A DNA stretch of 64,000 bases from Goekera deserti. Lineage in GTDB: Bacteria > Actinomycetota > Actinomycetes > Mycobacteriales > Geodermatophilaceae. The stretch lies in assembly GCF_010685995.1 (NCBI RefSeq), contig NZ_JAAGWK010000016.1, forward strand, positions 1 through 64,000, in the 5' to 3' direction. Under the pieces are notes generated by a model. That model had not been told where the DNA came from and searched no databases. It saw only the letters and a program-made list of their open reading frames with translations. Shown one piece after another: positions 26,962-39,497 of this stretch (the first letter of the stretch is position 1; every line of letters begins with the position of its first letter). The position numbers were made by a program, and so were the translations under genes.

Positions 26962-27831
26962 GTGAGCGAGTCCCGGTCCGGCCCGGACCCGGTCGTGCCC
27001 GACGACGTCGAGCTGCTCGACCTCGACGAGGACGGGTACGGCTTCGACGACGACGCCGAGGAGGGCGACGTGCGGGAGCTCGACGTGGCCGCCTTCGACC
27101 ACGGCGACCGCCGCCCCCCGGCCGACGACGACGAGGCCCGCACGCTGCTGCTCGACGGCGTCATCGACCTCGAGGGCCGGCTGATGGACGCCAGCAACGT
27201 CACCTGCATCGGGGCGATCCGCACCGACACCCTGGCCGGGGAGTGCGTCTACAAGCCGGTGGCCGGCGAGCGCCCGCTCTGGGACTTCCCGGACGGCACC
27301 CTGGCCGGCCGGGAGATCGGCGCGTACCTGGTGTCCGAGGCCCTGGGCTGGCGGGTCGTGCCGCCCACGGTGCTGCGCGACGGCCCCTTCGGCACCGGCA
27401 TGGTCCAGCTGTGGAAGAACGCCGACCCCGAGGTCGACCTGACCGAGTTCGTCCGCCGGGACGACCCGGGCCTGCGCCGGATGGCCGTGTTCGACGCGGT
27501 GGTGAACAACGCCGACCGCAAGGGAGGCCACATCATCCCGATGGCCGACGGCCACGTGTACGGCGTCGACCACGGCATCTGCTTCTCCCACGAGCCCAAG
27601 CTGCGCACGCTGCTGTGGCGGTGGGCAGGGCAGCCGCTGACCGAGGAGGCCCTCGCTGCGCTGGAGGCGCTGACCGGGGACCTGCTCGGTGACCTGGGCG
27701 AGCAGCTGCACCAGCACCTGACCCGCCGCGAGGTCCGCCGCACCCAGCAGCGGGTCGCCGACCTGCTGCGCACCGGCCGGCACCCGCAGCCCAGCGGCGA
27801 CTGGCCCGCGCTGCCCTGGCCGCCCTTCTGA
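26962..27831 (+). CDS. SCO1664 family protein (kinase-like fold)
   Basis: A 289-residue protein resembling the SCO1664 family, distantly related to PI3/4-kinase or HipA-like folds. Visible blocks: ECVYKPVAGERPLWDFPDGTL (ATP-site Lys), MAVFDAVVNNADRKGGHII (catalytic-loop Asn/Asp) and GVDHGICFS (metal-binding Asp). A very acidic N-terminal tail of about 60 residues precedes the domain. GTG 26962 is 17 bases after the DUF3090 stop. Kinase activity is inferred from motifs only. Confidence 0.82.
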   Translation: MSESRSGPDPVVPDDVELLDLDEDGYGFDDDAEEGDVRELDVAAFDHGDRRPPADDDEARTLLLDGVIDLEGRLMDASNVTCIGAIRTDTLAGECVYKPVAGERPLWDFPDGTLAGREIGAYLVSEALGWRVVPPTVLRDGPFGTGMVQLWKNADPEVDLTEFVRRDDPGLRRMAVFDAVVNNADRKGGHIIPMADGHVYGVDHGICFSHEPKLRTLLWRWAGQPLTEEALAALEALTGDLLGDLGEQLHQHLTRREVRRTQQRVADLLRTGRHPQPSGDWPALPWPPF

Positions 27832-27910
27832 GGCCGTGCCCACCGTCGCCCCCCGGGCCCCCACCGCGACCAGGAGCAGGCCTGTCAGACGGCGGCCTTA
27901 GGCTCGTGGG

Positions 27911-29161
27911 GTGCTCGCCTGGCCCGCTCCTCTGCTGCCCTCACTCCCGGGTCCCGGCCCTGTCCTGCGGTTGTTCGACACCGCGCGCGGGGAGGTGGTC
28001 GAGACGACCCCCGGTCCGACCGCGCGGATGTACGTCTGCGGCATCACGCCCTACGACGCCACCCACCTCGGCCACGCGGCCACCTACCTCGCCTTCGACC
28101 TGGTGAACCGGGTGTGGCGCGACGGCGGGCACGCGGTGCACTACGTGCAGAACGTGACCGACGTCGACGACCCGCTGCTGGAGCGCGCCGACCGGGACGG
28201 CGAGGACTGGATCGTGCTGGCCATGCGGGAGACCGCACTGTTCCGTGAGGACATGGCGGCACTGCGGGTGCTCCCGCCGGAGGACTACGTCGGCGCGGTC
28301 GAGTCGATCCCGATGATCGTGGCGCACGTGGAGACCCTGCTGGACGCGGGCCTGGCCTACGCGCTGGACGACGGCACCGGCGACGTCTACCAGGACGTCG
28401 CCCAGGCGCCGGGCTTCGGTACCGAGTCCGGCTACGACGAGGCCACCATGCTGCGGCTGTCGGCCGAACGCGGGGGCGACCCCGACCGGGCGGGCAAGCG
28501 CAACCGGCTGGACCCGATGCTGTGGCGCGGCGAGCGACCGGGGGAGCCGTCCTGGCCGGGTCCGCGCGGCACGGCCGGGCGCCCCGGCTGGCACATCGAG
28601 TGCGCCGCGATCGCCCTGGACCGGATCGGCATGGGCTTCGACGTGCAGGGCGGCGGCAGCGACCTGGTGTTCCCGCACCACGAGTTCTCGGCCGTGCACG
28701 CCGAGGCCCTGACCGGCACCAAGCCCTTCGCCCGGGCCTACGTGCACGCGGCGATGATCTCCCTGGACGGGGAGAAGATGAGCAAGAGCCGCGGGAACCT
28801 GGTGTTCGTCTCCAAGCTGCGCGGCTCGGACGTGGACTCCATGGCGGTGCGGCTGGCGCTGCTGTCCGGGCACTACCGCACCGACCGGGCCTGGACCCCG
28901 CAGCTGCTGTCCGCCGCCGAGCAGCGGCTGTCGACCTGGCGCGCCGCGGTGGCGCTGCCCGCCGGCGCCCCCGCCGCACCGTTGCTCACCGCCCTGCGGG
29001 AGCGGCTGGCCGACGACCTGGACTCACCCGGGGCGATCGCCGCCGTCGACGCCTGGGCCGAGCGCACACTGGCCACCGCCGCCGAGTCCGACGGGCAGGA
29101 GGAGCACGCTCCGGACATCGCCCGGGACGCCGTCGACGCGCTGCTCGGCATCGCGCTGTGA
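27911..29161 (+). CDS. mshC: Mycothiol ligase MshC
   Basis: A 416-residue class I tRNA-synthetase-like enzyme that joins cysteine to glucosamine-inositol (GlcN-Ins) in mycothiol synthesis. Motifs: [17 protein letters not shown] (zinc Cys and HIGH-like element), [10 protein letters not shown] (zinc and Cys recognition), VFPHHEFS and the KMSKS loop. It lacks the tRNA anticodon-binding domain of CysS, which marks it as MshC. GTG 27911 lies six bases after TAGGCT (leaderless). Confidence 0.93.
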   Translation: MLAWPAPLLPSLPGPGPVLRLFDTARGEVVETTPGPTARMYVCGITPYDATHLGHAATYLAFDLVNRVWRDGGHAVHYVQNVTDVDDPLLERADRDGEDWIVLAMRETALFREDMAALRVLPPEDYVGAVESIPMIVAHVETLLDAGLAYALDDGTGDVYQDVAQAPGFGTESGYDEATMLRLSAERGGDPDRAGKRNRLDPMLWRGERPGEPSWPGPRGTAGRPGWHIECAAIALDRIGMGFDVQGGGSDLVFPHHEFSAVHAEALTGTKPFARAYVHAAMISLDGEKMSKSRGNLVFVSKLRGSDVDSMAVRLALLSGHYRTDRAWTPQLLSAAEQRLSTWRAAVALPAGAPAAPLLTALRERLADDLDSPGAIAAVDAWAERTLATAAESDGQEEHAPDIARDAVDALLGIAL

Positions 29162-29186
29162 CCGGGCACCCGGGGGAGGCGGTGAC

Positions 29187-30230
29187 GTGACCGGGCCCGG
29201 GTTCCGGCTGGCCGACCGGGCCGCCCGTGAGCTCGCCGAGCAGGCCCTCGCGCCGGCGGCGGCGCGGGCCGCGGACACCCGCGGCCGGGCCCGGCCGGAG
29301 CCGGAGGACGCGCTGCGCACCGCCTACGAGCGCGACCGGGACCGCATCCTGCACGCCAAGGCGTTCCGGCGGCTCAAGCACAAGACGCAGGTGTTCCTGC
29401 ACCCCGACGGGGACCACTTCGTCACCCGGCTCACCCACACCCTGCAGGTCACCCAGGTGGCCCGCTCGCTGGCCGCTGCGCTCAGCCTGAACGAGACGCT
29501 GGCCGAGGCGATCGCGCTGGCCCACGACGTCGGCCACTCGCCGTTCGGGCACCTGGGCGAGGACGCCCTGGAGCCCTACGTCCCCGGCGGCTGGCACCAC
29601 GCGGCGCAGGGCGTGCGGATCGTGGAGGTGCTGGAGGACCTCAACCTCACCTGGGAGGTGCGCGACGGCGTGCGCGCGCACAGCTGGAAGATCGACCCGC
29701 CACCGGCCACCCGGGAGGCCGAGTGCGTGCGCTACGCCGACCGGATCGGCTACCTGTCGCACGACGCCCTGGACGCCGTCCGGGCGGGCGTGCTGCGGGT
29801 CAGCGACCTGCCGGCGCGGGCCCGGGACGTCTTCGGCGAGCCCGGCAGCCAGATGGTCGGCTCGATGATCGACGCGGTGCTGGCCGGCAGCCTGTCCGCG
29901 GACAACACCGCCGGTGCCGTGGTGATGGCCCCCGACGAGCTGTCGGCGATGCACGAGCTGCGGGCGTTCATGTTCGAGCGGGTGTACGCCTCCGAGACCG
30001 CCGCCGGCCAGAAGCACGTGGCCATCGACGTCATCCGCCGGCTGGTCGACCACCACCTGGCCCACCCCGGCCTGATCCCGGCCACCTACCGGGACACCGA
30101 CGCCGACCCGGTCACCCAGGTCGTCGACTACGTGTCCGGCATGACCGACCGCTTCGCCCTGGCCACGCACGACCGGCTCTTCGACGCCGACGCGGGTTCG
30201 CAGATGACCCGCCTGCTGCACACCAGCTGA
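29187..30230 (+). CDS. HD-domain dGTPase-like protein
   Basis: A 347-residue deoxyguanosinetriphosphate triphosphohydrolase-like protein. The HD-domain ligands appear as TRLTHTLQVTQVARS (first His), ALAHDVGHSPFGHLGE (HD pair and helix) and ADRIGYLSHDALDA (distal Asp). Members hydrolyse dNTPs, usually dGTP, and can affect dNTP pools or phage defence; here the context is housekeeping. GTG 29187 has GGGGGAGG upstream and is 25 bases after mshC, so co-transcription is likely. Confidence 0.88.
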   Translation: MTGPGFRLADRAARELAEQALAPAAARAADTRGRARPEPEDALRTAYERDRDRILHAKAFRRLKHKTQVFLHPDGDHFVTRLTHTLQVTQVARSLAAALSLNETLAEAIALAHDVGHSPFGHLGEDALEPYVPGGWHHAAQGVRIVEVLEDLNLTWEVRDGVRAHSWKIDPPPATREAECVRYADRIGYLSHDALDAVRAGVLRVSDLPARARDVFGEPGSQMVGSMIDAVLAGSLSADNTAGAVVMAPDELSAMHELRAFMFERVYASETAAGQKHVAIDVIRRLVDHHLAHPGLIPATYRDTDADPVTQVVDYVSGMTDRFALATHDRLFDADAGSQMTRLLHTS

Positions 30231-30606
30231 CCCGCCCGGCCCCCGGGCTGCCGCAGGCCCGGGACCCGGGCATGCCCGGGCGCCCTGACCCGGTGCGCGC
30301 CCGCCGGGCGCCCTGACCCGGTGCGCGCCCGCGCGGGACCGTGTGTCGCAGCCGCGCCACTGCGCGGGCGCCGAGTGCGGAGTCGTGGTCGCCGACCAGG
30401 GGCGACCCGCCGGGCAGCCCGACCACACCTGCACAGTCGCACCAGGCGGCCGTTATCCCCAACACCTGCGTCGACACCGCCGCACGACCACGAGCGGCGA
30501 TGACGGGGGAGGGGCGGTGTGAGGACCAGGCGGCGGACGGCGGCAGCGCGCGTCGGGGCGGCGGGAGCACGGACCCGCCGCGCGCCCACCGCCCGACCCG
30601 GTGGGT
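30231..30606. other. 376-base gap with short tandem repeat and recurrent motif
   Basis: No convincing gene. It contains a perfect 28-bp direct repeat (30277-30332) and, near 30450-30463, CCGTTATCCCCAACA, a motif also found at about 53761 and 54466 in another gene-poor gap. The convergent dGTPase-like and PAC2 genes end on either side. Confidence 0.7.
30277..30332. repeat. 28-bp perfect tandem repeat, two copies
   Basis: Two identical 28-base units beginning CGGGCGCCCTGACCCGG and ending CGCCCGC lie back to back, between convergent genes. They may be slippage products; each unit is itself partly palindromic. Confidence 0.85.
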
Positions 30607-31470
30607 CTAGGAGCCGGCGGGGCCGCGGCGGCGCAGGTACCGCTCGAACTCGCGGGCGATCTGGTCGCCGCTGGCCTGGGAGAGGTCGGTCTCGGTGGCC
30701 CGCTCCTCCAGGGACCGGACGTACTCCACGACCTCGTCGTCCTCGCCGGCCATCTCGTCGACGGTGGTGACCCACTCCTCGGCCTGCTGGGGCAGCGCGC
30801 CCAGCGGCACGGACACCTCCAGCACCTCTTCCACCCGCTGCAGCAGCGCCATGGTGGCCCGGGGCGAGGGCGGCTGCGACACGTAGTGCGGCACTGCGGC
30901 CCAGAAGCTCACCGCGGGCAGACCGGCCTGCACGCAGGCGTCCTGGAAGACGCCGAGGATGCCGGTGGGGCCCTCGTAGCGGGAGGTCTCCAGGCCCCAG
31001 CGGGTCGCCGACTCGGTGTCGTACGCGGAGCCGGTGACCGGGGTGGGGCGGGTGTGCGGGGTGTCGGCGAGCAGGGCGCCCAGGGCCACCACGGTGTGCA
31101 CGTCCAGCTCCTGGAGCAGGGCGATCAGCTCCGCGCAGAACCCGCGCCAGCGCATGTTGGGCTCGATCCCGCGGATGAGCACGACGTCCCGGTCGCCGTC
31201 CGGCGGGCGGGCCACGGAGATGCGCGTCGTCGGCCACTCGATGCGGCGGCTCACGCCGCCGACGAGGGTGACCGTGGGGCGGTTGACCTGGAAGTCGTAG
31301 TAGTCCTCGGGGTCCAGGGCGGCCAGCGGGCGCGCGTCCCAGATGAGCTCCAGGTGCTCCAGCGCCCCGGTGGCAGCGTCGCCGGCGTCGTTCCAGCCCT
31401 CGAACGCGACGACCACCACGGGATCGGTCAGCTCGGGCAGCTCGTCCGCTGCGGTGTCAGGATCGCTCAC
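30607..31470 (-). CDS. PAC2 family protein
   Basis: A 287-residue PAC2 (proteasome assembly chaperone 2-like) family protein. Family patterns: VVVVAFEGWNDAGDAAT near the N-terminus, DFQVNRPTV, VVLIRGIEPNMRW, and VSFWAAVPHYVSQPPSPRAT. GTG 31470 lies seven bases after TAGGCT. In mycobacteria the orthologue (Rv2125) lies next to metH as here. The name derives from a eukaryotic chaperone; the bacterial role is not established. Confidence 0.9.
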   Translation of the reverse strand: MSDPDTAADELPELTDPVVVVAFEGWNDAGDAATGALEHLELIWDARPLAALDPEDYYDFQVNRPTVTLVGGVSRRIEWPTTRISVARPPDGDRDVVLIRGIEPNMRWRGFCAELIALLQELDVHTVVALGALLADTPHTRPTPVTGSAYDTESATRWGLETSRYEGPTGILGVFQDACVQAGLPAVSFWAAVPHYVSQPPSPRATMALLQRVEEVLEVSVPLGALPQQAEEWVTTVDEMAGEDDEVVEYVRSLEERATETDLSQASGDQIAREFERYLRRRGPAGS

Positions 31471-31649
31471 CCGGTCGAGCCTACGTCTCGGCGGGCCCCG
31501 TCGCGGGCACGGCTCCGGCGCCGTCCCACCGTCTGGTGAGACGATGGGACGGCGTCCGATGAGGTCCGCGGTCCCCACGAGGGTGCCGCAGCGTCCCCGG
31601 CCGTGCGCCCCGCTCGACCCACAGCCGTTCCCCAGCCCCGAGGAAGCCC

Positions 31650-35447
<3,798 letters not shown>

Positions 35448-35448
35448 C

Positions 35449-35485
35449 GTGTGGCCGGGACCCCGGGCGGGGGTCCCGGCCACAC
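35449..35485. terminator. Bidirectional hairpin between metH and alkaline phosphatase gene
   Basis: A perfect 15-bp stem (GTGTGGCCGGGACCC and its complement) with a short GC-rich loop, beginning two bases after the metH stop and facing the convergent phosphatase gene. Confidence 0.82.
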
Positions 35486-35498
35486 GGTCGGGTGGTGC

Positions 35499-35522
35499 GT
35501 CAGCCGGTCAGCCGGTCAGCCG
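35499..35522. repeat. Triple 8-bp repeat over the phosphatase stop codon
   Basis: Three copies of GTCAGCCG. On the minus strand each carries a TGA; because the period is eight, the three TGAs fall in all three reading frames, the first being the real stop at 35516. Confidence 0.88.
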
Positions 35523-37297
35523 GCATAGCCGCTGAGGACGTCGGTGACGACGTCCTCGTCCGGTCGGCCCGGGGTGGTGCCCTGGGGCGCCGGCCGGGTC
35601 GGGGCCACCTCGCCCTCGGGGTACTCCAGGGCCTTCCCGAACAGGGTCAGGTAGGCCACCCGGTAGACGTCGTTGTTCTCGAACCGGGCAGAGAACACCT
35701 CGTCCACCAGGTCGGCGTTCAGTCCCTCGGCCCGGGTGACGACGCCACCGGTGATGTCGTTGGTGGTCGTCCAGGCGATACCGAAGGGCAGCTCCTGCCC
35801 GAACTGGTCGGGTGCGGACAGGAACGGCTCGGTGCCGCGCCCGTACCGGCCGTCCAGCGGGTTCTGCGGGACCTCGGGCTCCTCGCCACCGGTGACCAGC
35901 TCCTCGCCCGGGTTGACCGGGATCGACTCGACCGCCGGGGGCAGCTCCTCGTCCACGTTGTACGGGGACGCCTGGATGCCGCCGGCGGTGCCGTCGGCCG
36001 CGGTGAGCACCGTGGTCGCGGGCTCGGCCTCGACGAAGTCGCGGGCGACGCCGATCATCTCGTCGGCGTACCGGGCCTCCAGCAGCGTGCCGGAGGCGTT
36101 GTCGATGTTGGCCATGTTGTCGGTGCCCTCGACCTCCCACACGGTCGCGAAGGGCTTGCCGGCCTCCTCGCTGTGCGCGTCGAGGACGGTGGTGGCCACC
36201 GCGGCCATCTCCGGAGCCGTCGGCGGCCGGTAACCCGGCGTGCCGGGCTCGGAGCCGTAGAGCACCAGGTTGGTCTCCTTGGCGTCGGCCGGGACGCTCG
36301 GGTCGACCAGACCCGCGGCGATCAGCTGCTCCTCGGCGACGGCGTTGAAGATGTCCTGGCTGGCGAACAGGGCCAGCACCTTCGCCTCGGCCGGGTCGAC
36401 GTCGCCGGACTCGATGGCCGCGGCCAGCGCCTCGAACTCGGCTCGGGTGCGGATCACCGTGTAGCCCTCGTCGGCGGCGGCCTGGGCCAGGTTCAGCCCG
36501 TCGGTGCGCAGCCCGCCGGTGGCCGAGGGACCGTCCTCGTCCAGGGTGTCGCCGGGTGCCCGGTGCACGACGCAGTCCAGCGGGATGGTCGGCACCGCGG
36601 TGTCCTCGGCCAGGGCGGCGTCGATCACCTCGGGGGAGCAGATCGGGGTCTCGGTCGGGAAGAACAGGTCCTCGCCGCCGCCCATGATCACGGCCGGGTC
36701 GGCGTCGGCGGCGTCGAAGCCCGGCCGGCCCTGCACGAGCTGGCGGGCGATCTCCAGCGCCGAGGCGTCCGAGCGCTCGGTCACCTCGGTGAGGAACGCC
36801 GCCGTGCCGGGCTCGGCGACGTCCCCGTCGTTGACCACGCCGATGGGCAGGCCGGCGTTGCCGGCCTCCCGCAGCCAGCTGCCCGCGTAACCGGACAGCG
36901 CGTTGATCGTGCGGGGCTCCTCGGCGTCACCGGCCAGCACGTCCTCGGCACCGGAATCGGTGCCGAAGGAGTCGGGCGCGTCGGTCTTGAAGCCGAAGGC
37001 GTGCGTGGTGGCGCCCCCGTTGGACGACGTCGTCAGGATGTCCGACGCGTGCCCCCGGTAGGGCACCGCAGCCTCCAGCTGGTCCCAGTTGCTCACCGCG
37101 TCCGGGCCGTACCAGTAGATGCGGGCCAGCTCCCACATGGCGACGTCGGAGCCGTCGGGGTGGATGAAGATCATGTTGCCGGTCTCGTGCGTGCCGGACG
37201 AGGCGGTGTCGTCGCTGCCCTGGGCTGCCGTCGGTACGACGGCCAGGGCTCCCGCGATCGGGATGGCGACGGCAGCAGTCCATTGCCTACCGCGCAT
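35516..37297 (-). CDS. Secreted alkaline phosphatase
   Basis: A 593-residue protein of the alkaline phosphatase family (PF00245). A signal peptide (MRGRQWTAAVAIPIAGALAV...AAQG) directs export. Catalytic-site patterns: NMIFIHPDGSD (metal Asp), SSNGGATTHAFG (nucleophile region), VVNDGDVAEPGTAAF and VWEVEGTDNMANID (metal ligands), and a late TTTNDITGG. It resembles the variant with HPDG rather than GDGM at the first metal site. ATG 37297 has GGAGG upstream. Likely releases phosphate outside the cell; no clear Pho box could be confirmed by eye. Confidence 0.86.
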   Translation of the reverse strand: MRGRQWTAAVAIPIAGALAVVPTAAQGSDDTASSGTHETGNMIFIHPDGSDVAMWELARIYWYGPDAVSNWDQLEAAVPYRGHASDILTTSSNGGATTHAFGFKTDAPDSFGTDSGAEDVLAGDAEEPRTINALSGYAGSWLREAGNAGLPIGVVNDGDVAEPGTAAFLTEVTERSDASALEIARQLVQGRPGFDAADADPAVIMGGGEDLFFPTETPICSPEVIDAALAEDTAVPTIPLDCVVHRAPGDTLDEDGPSATGGLRTDGLNLAQAAADEGYTVIRTRAEFEALAAAIESGDVDPAEAKVLALFASQDIFNAVAEEQLIAAGLVDPSVPADAKETNLVLYGSEPGTPGYRPPTAPEMAAVATTVLDAHSEEAGKPFATVWEVEGTDNMANIDNASGTLLEARYADEMIGVARDFVEAEPATTVLTAADGTAGGIQASPYNVDEELPPAVESIPVNPGEELVTGGEEPEVPQNPLDGRYGRGTEPFLSAPDQFGQELPFGIAWTTTNDITGGVVTRAEGLNADLVDEVFSARFENNDVYRVAYLTLFGKALEYPEGEVAPTRPAPQGTTPGRPDEDVVTDVLSGYAG

Positions 37298-37557
37298 GCG
37301 TGGGTCCTCCGTGGTCCTGCCGGGGGACCCACGACGGCCCCCCGGTCCGGGCGGAGCGTCATCGCGGGTCCTGCACGTCCAGCGGCCCCCACTCGACGCT
37401 CCGGTTGCCGCCGGATGAACACGAGGTGTCCCCGGCTGTGTCGTCGCTGTGCGCTGGGTGTGGGGTCGCGCCACGTGACGATCGGTCGATCACGACGCCG
37501 CGCTGGGGTCGACCGGCCCGCCGGCCACGGACGGCACCCGTGCCCGATCATGGTCGG

Positions 37558-38283
37558 GTGTCCGAGACGCTGACCGAGCCGAGGCCGGGTGGTCACCCGG
37601 GTGCCCTGGCTGCCGTCCTGTTCGACATGGACGGCACGCTGGTCGACACCGAGGTGCACTGGGACGTCGCCCTGGAGGAGCTCGCGCAGCGGCTCGGCGA
37701 CACCCTGTCCGCCCCGGCGCGCGCGGAGATCACCGGCTCCAGCGTGCCCACCGCCCTGGGCATCCTGTACCGCGACGTGGGCGTCACCCGGGGCGCCGGC
37801 CAGCAGGCCGCCGACGACGCCTGGCTGCAGGCCCGGGTGGCCGAGCTGATGCAGACCTCGGTGCCGTGGCGGCCAGGCGCCCCCGAGCTGCTGCGGGCGG
37901 TGCGGGACAGCGGCCTGCGCACCGCGCTGGTCACCACCACGTTCCGGGCCATCGCCGACATCGCGCTGGGGCACATCGGCAGGCACTTCTTCGACGTCAC
38001 CGTGTGCGGGGACGAGGTGCCGGCCACCAAGCCCTCGCCGGCCCCGTACCTGCAGGCCATGGACGCCCTCGGCGTCGCCGCCGCGGCCTGCGTCGTCATC
38101 GAGGACTCGGTCACCGGGGTGACGGCCGGGCTGGCCGCCGGGGCCGCCGTGCTGGGCGTGCCGTCGCTGTCGCCGTTCACCCCCGCACCCGGGCTCACCG
38201 TCCGCGGCTCGCTGACCGGGGTGAGGGTCGCCGACCTGCAGGCGGTCCTGGCCGCCCGGCCGGTCGCCGACGTGCCCGGCTGA
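37558..38283 (+). CDS. HAD-superfamily phosphatase (beta-phosphoglucomutase-like)
   Basis: A 241-residue HAD hydrolase. Motif I VLFDMDGTLVDTE (nucleophile Asp and acid/base Asp), motif II ALVTTTF, motif III Lys in PATKPSPAPY and motif IV CVVIEDSVTGV are all present, with a helical cap between motifs I and II. Substrate unknown; related proteins act on small sugar or nucleotide phosphates. GTG 37558 is taken as start. Its 3' end is convergent with, and close to, the truncated sensor kinase. Confidence 0.88.
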   Translation: MSETLTEPRPGGHPGALAAVLFDMDGTLVDTEVHWDVALEELAQRLGDTLSAPARAEITGSSVPTALGILYRDVGVTRGAGQQAADDAWLQARVAELMQTSVPWRPGAPELLRAVRDSGLRTALVTTTFRAIADIALGHIGRHFFDVTVCGDEVPATKPSPAPYLQAMDALGVAAAACVVIEDSVTGVTAGLAAGAAVLGVPSLSPFTPAPGLTVRGSLTGVRVADLQAVLAARPVADVPG

Positions 38284-38328
38284 GCACCCCAGTCGACAGC
38301 ACCCCGACCAGCAGCGCCCCGCACAGGG

Positions 38329-39222
38329 TCAGCCACAGCGCCCGGGCCAGCAGCCAGCCGGGCGCCGATCGGCCTGCTGGTCCTCGGCGCGGAGCACGCC
38401 GAGCAGCTGCTGCAGCTCGGTGAGTGCCCGGCGCGCGGTGGACGCGGTCGCGGCCAGCTCCTCCCGTGCCTCGGGTGACAGCCCGGCCACCCGGTAGGGC
38501 GCGGTCTCGGCCCGCACGGCGATCGCGGAGAGCTCGTGCGCCACCACGTCGTGCATCTCCCGGGCGATCCGGGCCCGCTCGGCCAGCGCGCCGCGCTGGG
38601 CCAGCGCCTCCTCGGTGCGCTGCTGCTCCACGGCCAGCGCCCGGCCGGCGTCCCAGCGCACGCCCAGGCTGATGCCCACCAGCACGACGAGCGCCACGCC
38701 CAGCAGCGACACCTGCAGGTGGCCGGGGGTGATCTCCACCGGGGCGCCGAACCGCAGCAGGACGACGACCAGCAGGGACCCGGCGCCCACCAGGAGGCCG
38801 GTGCGGCGCGGGCGGGCCCAGCCCACCGCCAGCAGGGTCGGCACCCAGAGGCACCAGCCCCATGCCTCGACCACCGGCGCCCCGCCGCCCGGCCGCTGGA
38901 GCAGGAACGGCGTCATCACCAGGCACGCGGTGACCAGCGCCCACCCGGCCACCGGTGCACGGACCGTCAGCACGGTGCCGGCGGCCGCGGGCACGGCGAG
39001 CAGCAGGAACGGCGAGGCAGGCAGCTGCTGGTCCGTCGCGACGACGTCGGAGGCGGCCAGCAGCACCAGCACGACGTACAGGACGGCGACACCGGTGAGC
39101 AGCCAGGTGTGCCGACAGCCGCGTCGGCCACGGGCAGCGGCCCAGGGCAGGGGTGCGCCGCCGGACGGGCGGGTGTCCCGCCGGTCGGCCGGCGCCTGCC
39201 CGGTGGACGGCGGGGCGGTCAT
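38329..39222 (-). pseudogene. Truncated sensor histidine kinase (no ATPase domain)
   Basis: The N-terminal 200 residues have five to six hydrophobic segments (for example GVAVLYVVLVLLAASDVV and LLGVALVVLVGISLGV), followed by a HisKA_3-type dimerisation domain with the phospho-acceptor His in IAREMHDVVAHELSAIAV. The chain then stops soon after LQQLLGVLRAED; the HATPase domain and any response regulator gene are absent, and the next gene is the convergent HAD phosphatase. It is therefore probably a deletion remnant, though a membrane protein lacking ATPase could be expressed. ATG 39222 overlaps the stop of a short upstream ORF. Confidence 0.72.
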
Positions 39223-39281
39223 GGCCGGGGGAGCGGGACGACCGGGGGCCCGCCGGCCTGCGAGGAGGGCGCACACGTCAT
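39219..39281 (-). CDS. Putative 20-codon leaderless leader ORF of the kinase gene
   Basis: ATG 39281 lies six bases after TAGGTT on the minus strand. The ORF encodes MTCAPSSQAGGPPVVPLPRP and its TGA overlaps the kinase ATG (ATGA), so kinase translation would be coupled to it. Support is promoter geometry and overlap only; an alternative is that the kinase itself starts at GTG 39276 in its own frame. Confidence 0.4.
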   Translation of the reverse strand: MTCAPSSQAGGPPVVPLPRP

Positions 39282-39497
39282 CCCGGCAACCTAGGGCGGC
39301 AGGTGACCTCGTGGCGTCACCCTGGGGGACCGTCCTGCCCTGGCTCCCCGGTAGGGGGTCCGCCGGCGCACGCGGCCTCCGCAGGCCACGCCCGGCGCCT
39401 CCCGGCCGAGACCGCCCCGCGGACAGCCCGCCCGGTCGGCGCTAGCGCTCGGCCGGGGAACGCGGGACTGCCCGGCCGTGGCAGGCGACGGGGTCGG

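Noticed and set aside
31471-31649. Cobalamin riboswitch before metH
   Set aside because: I could not find the conserved B12-box elements; only a normal ribosome site is visible.
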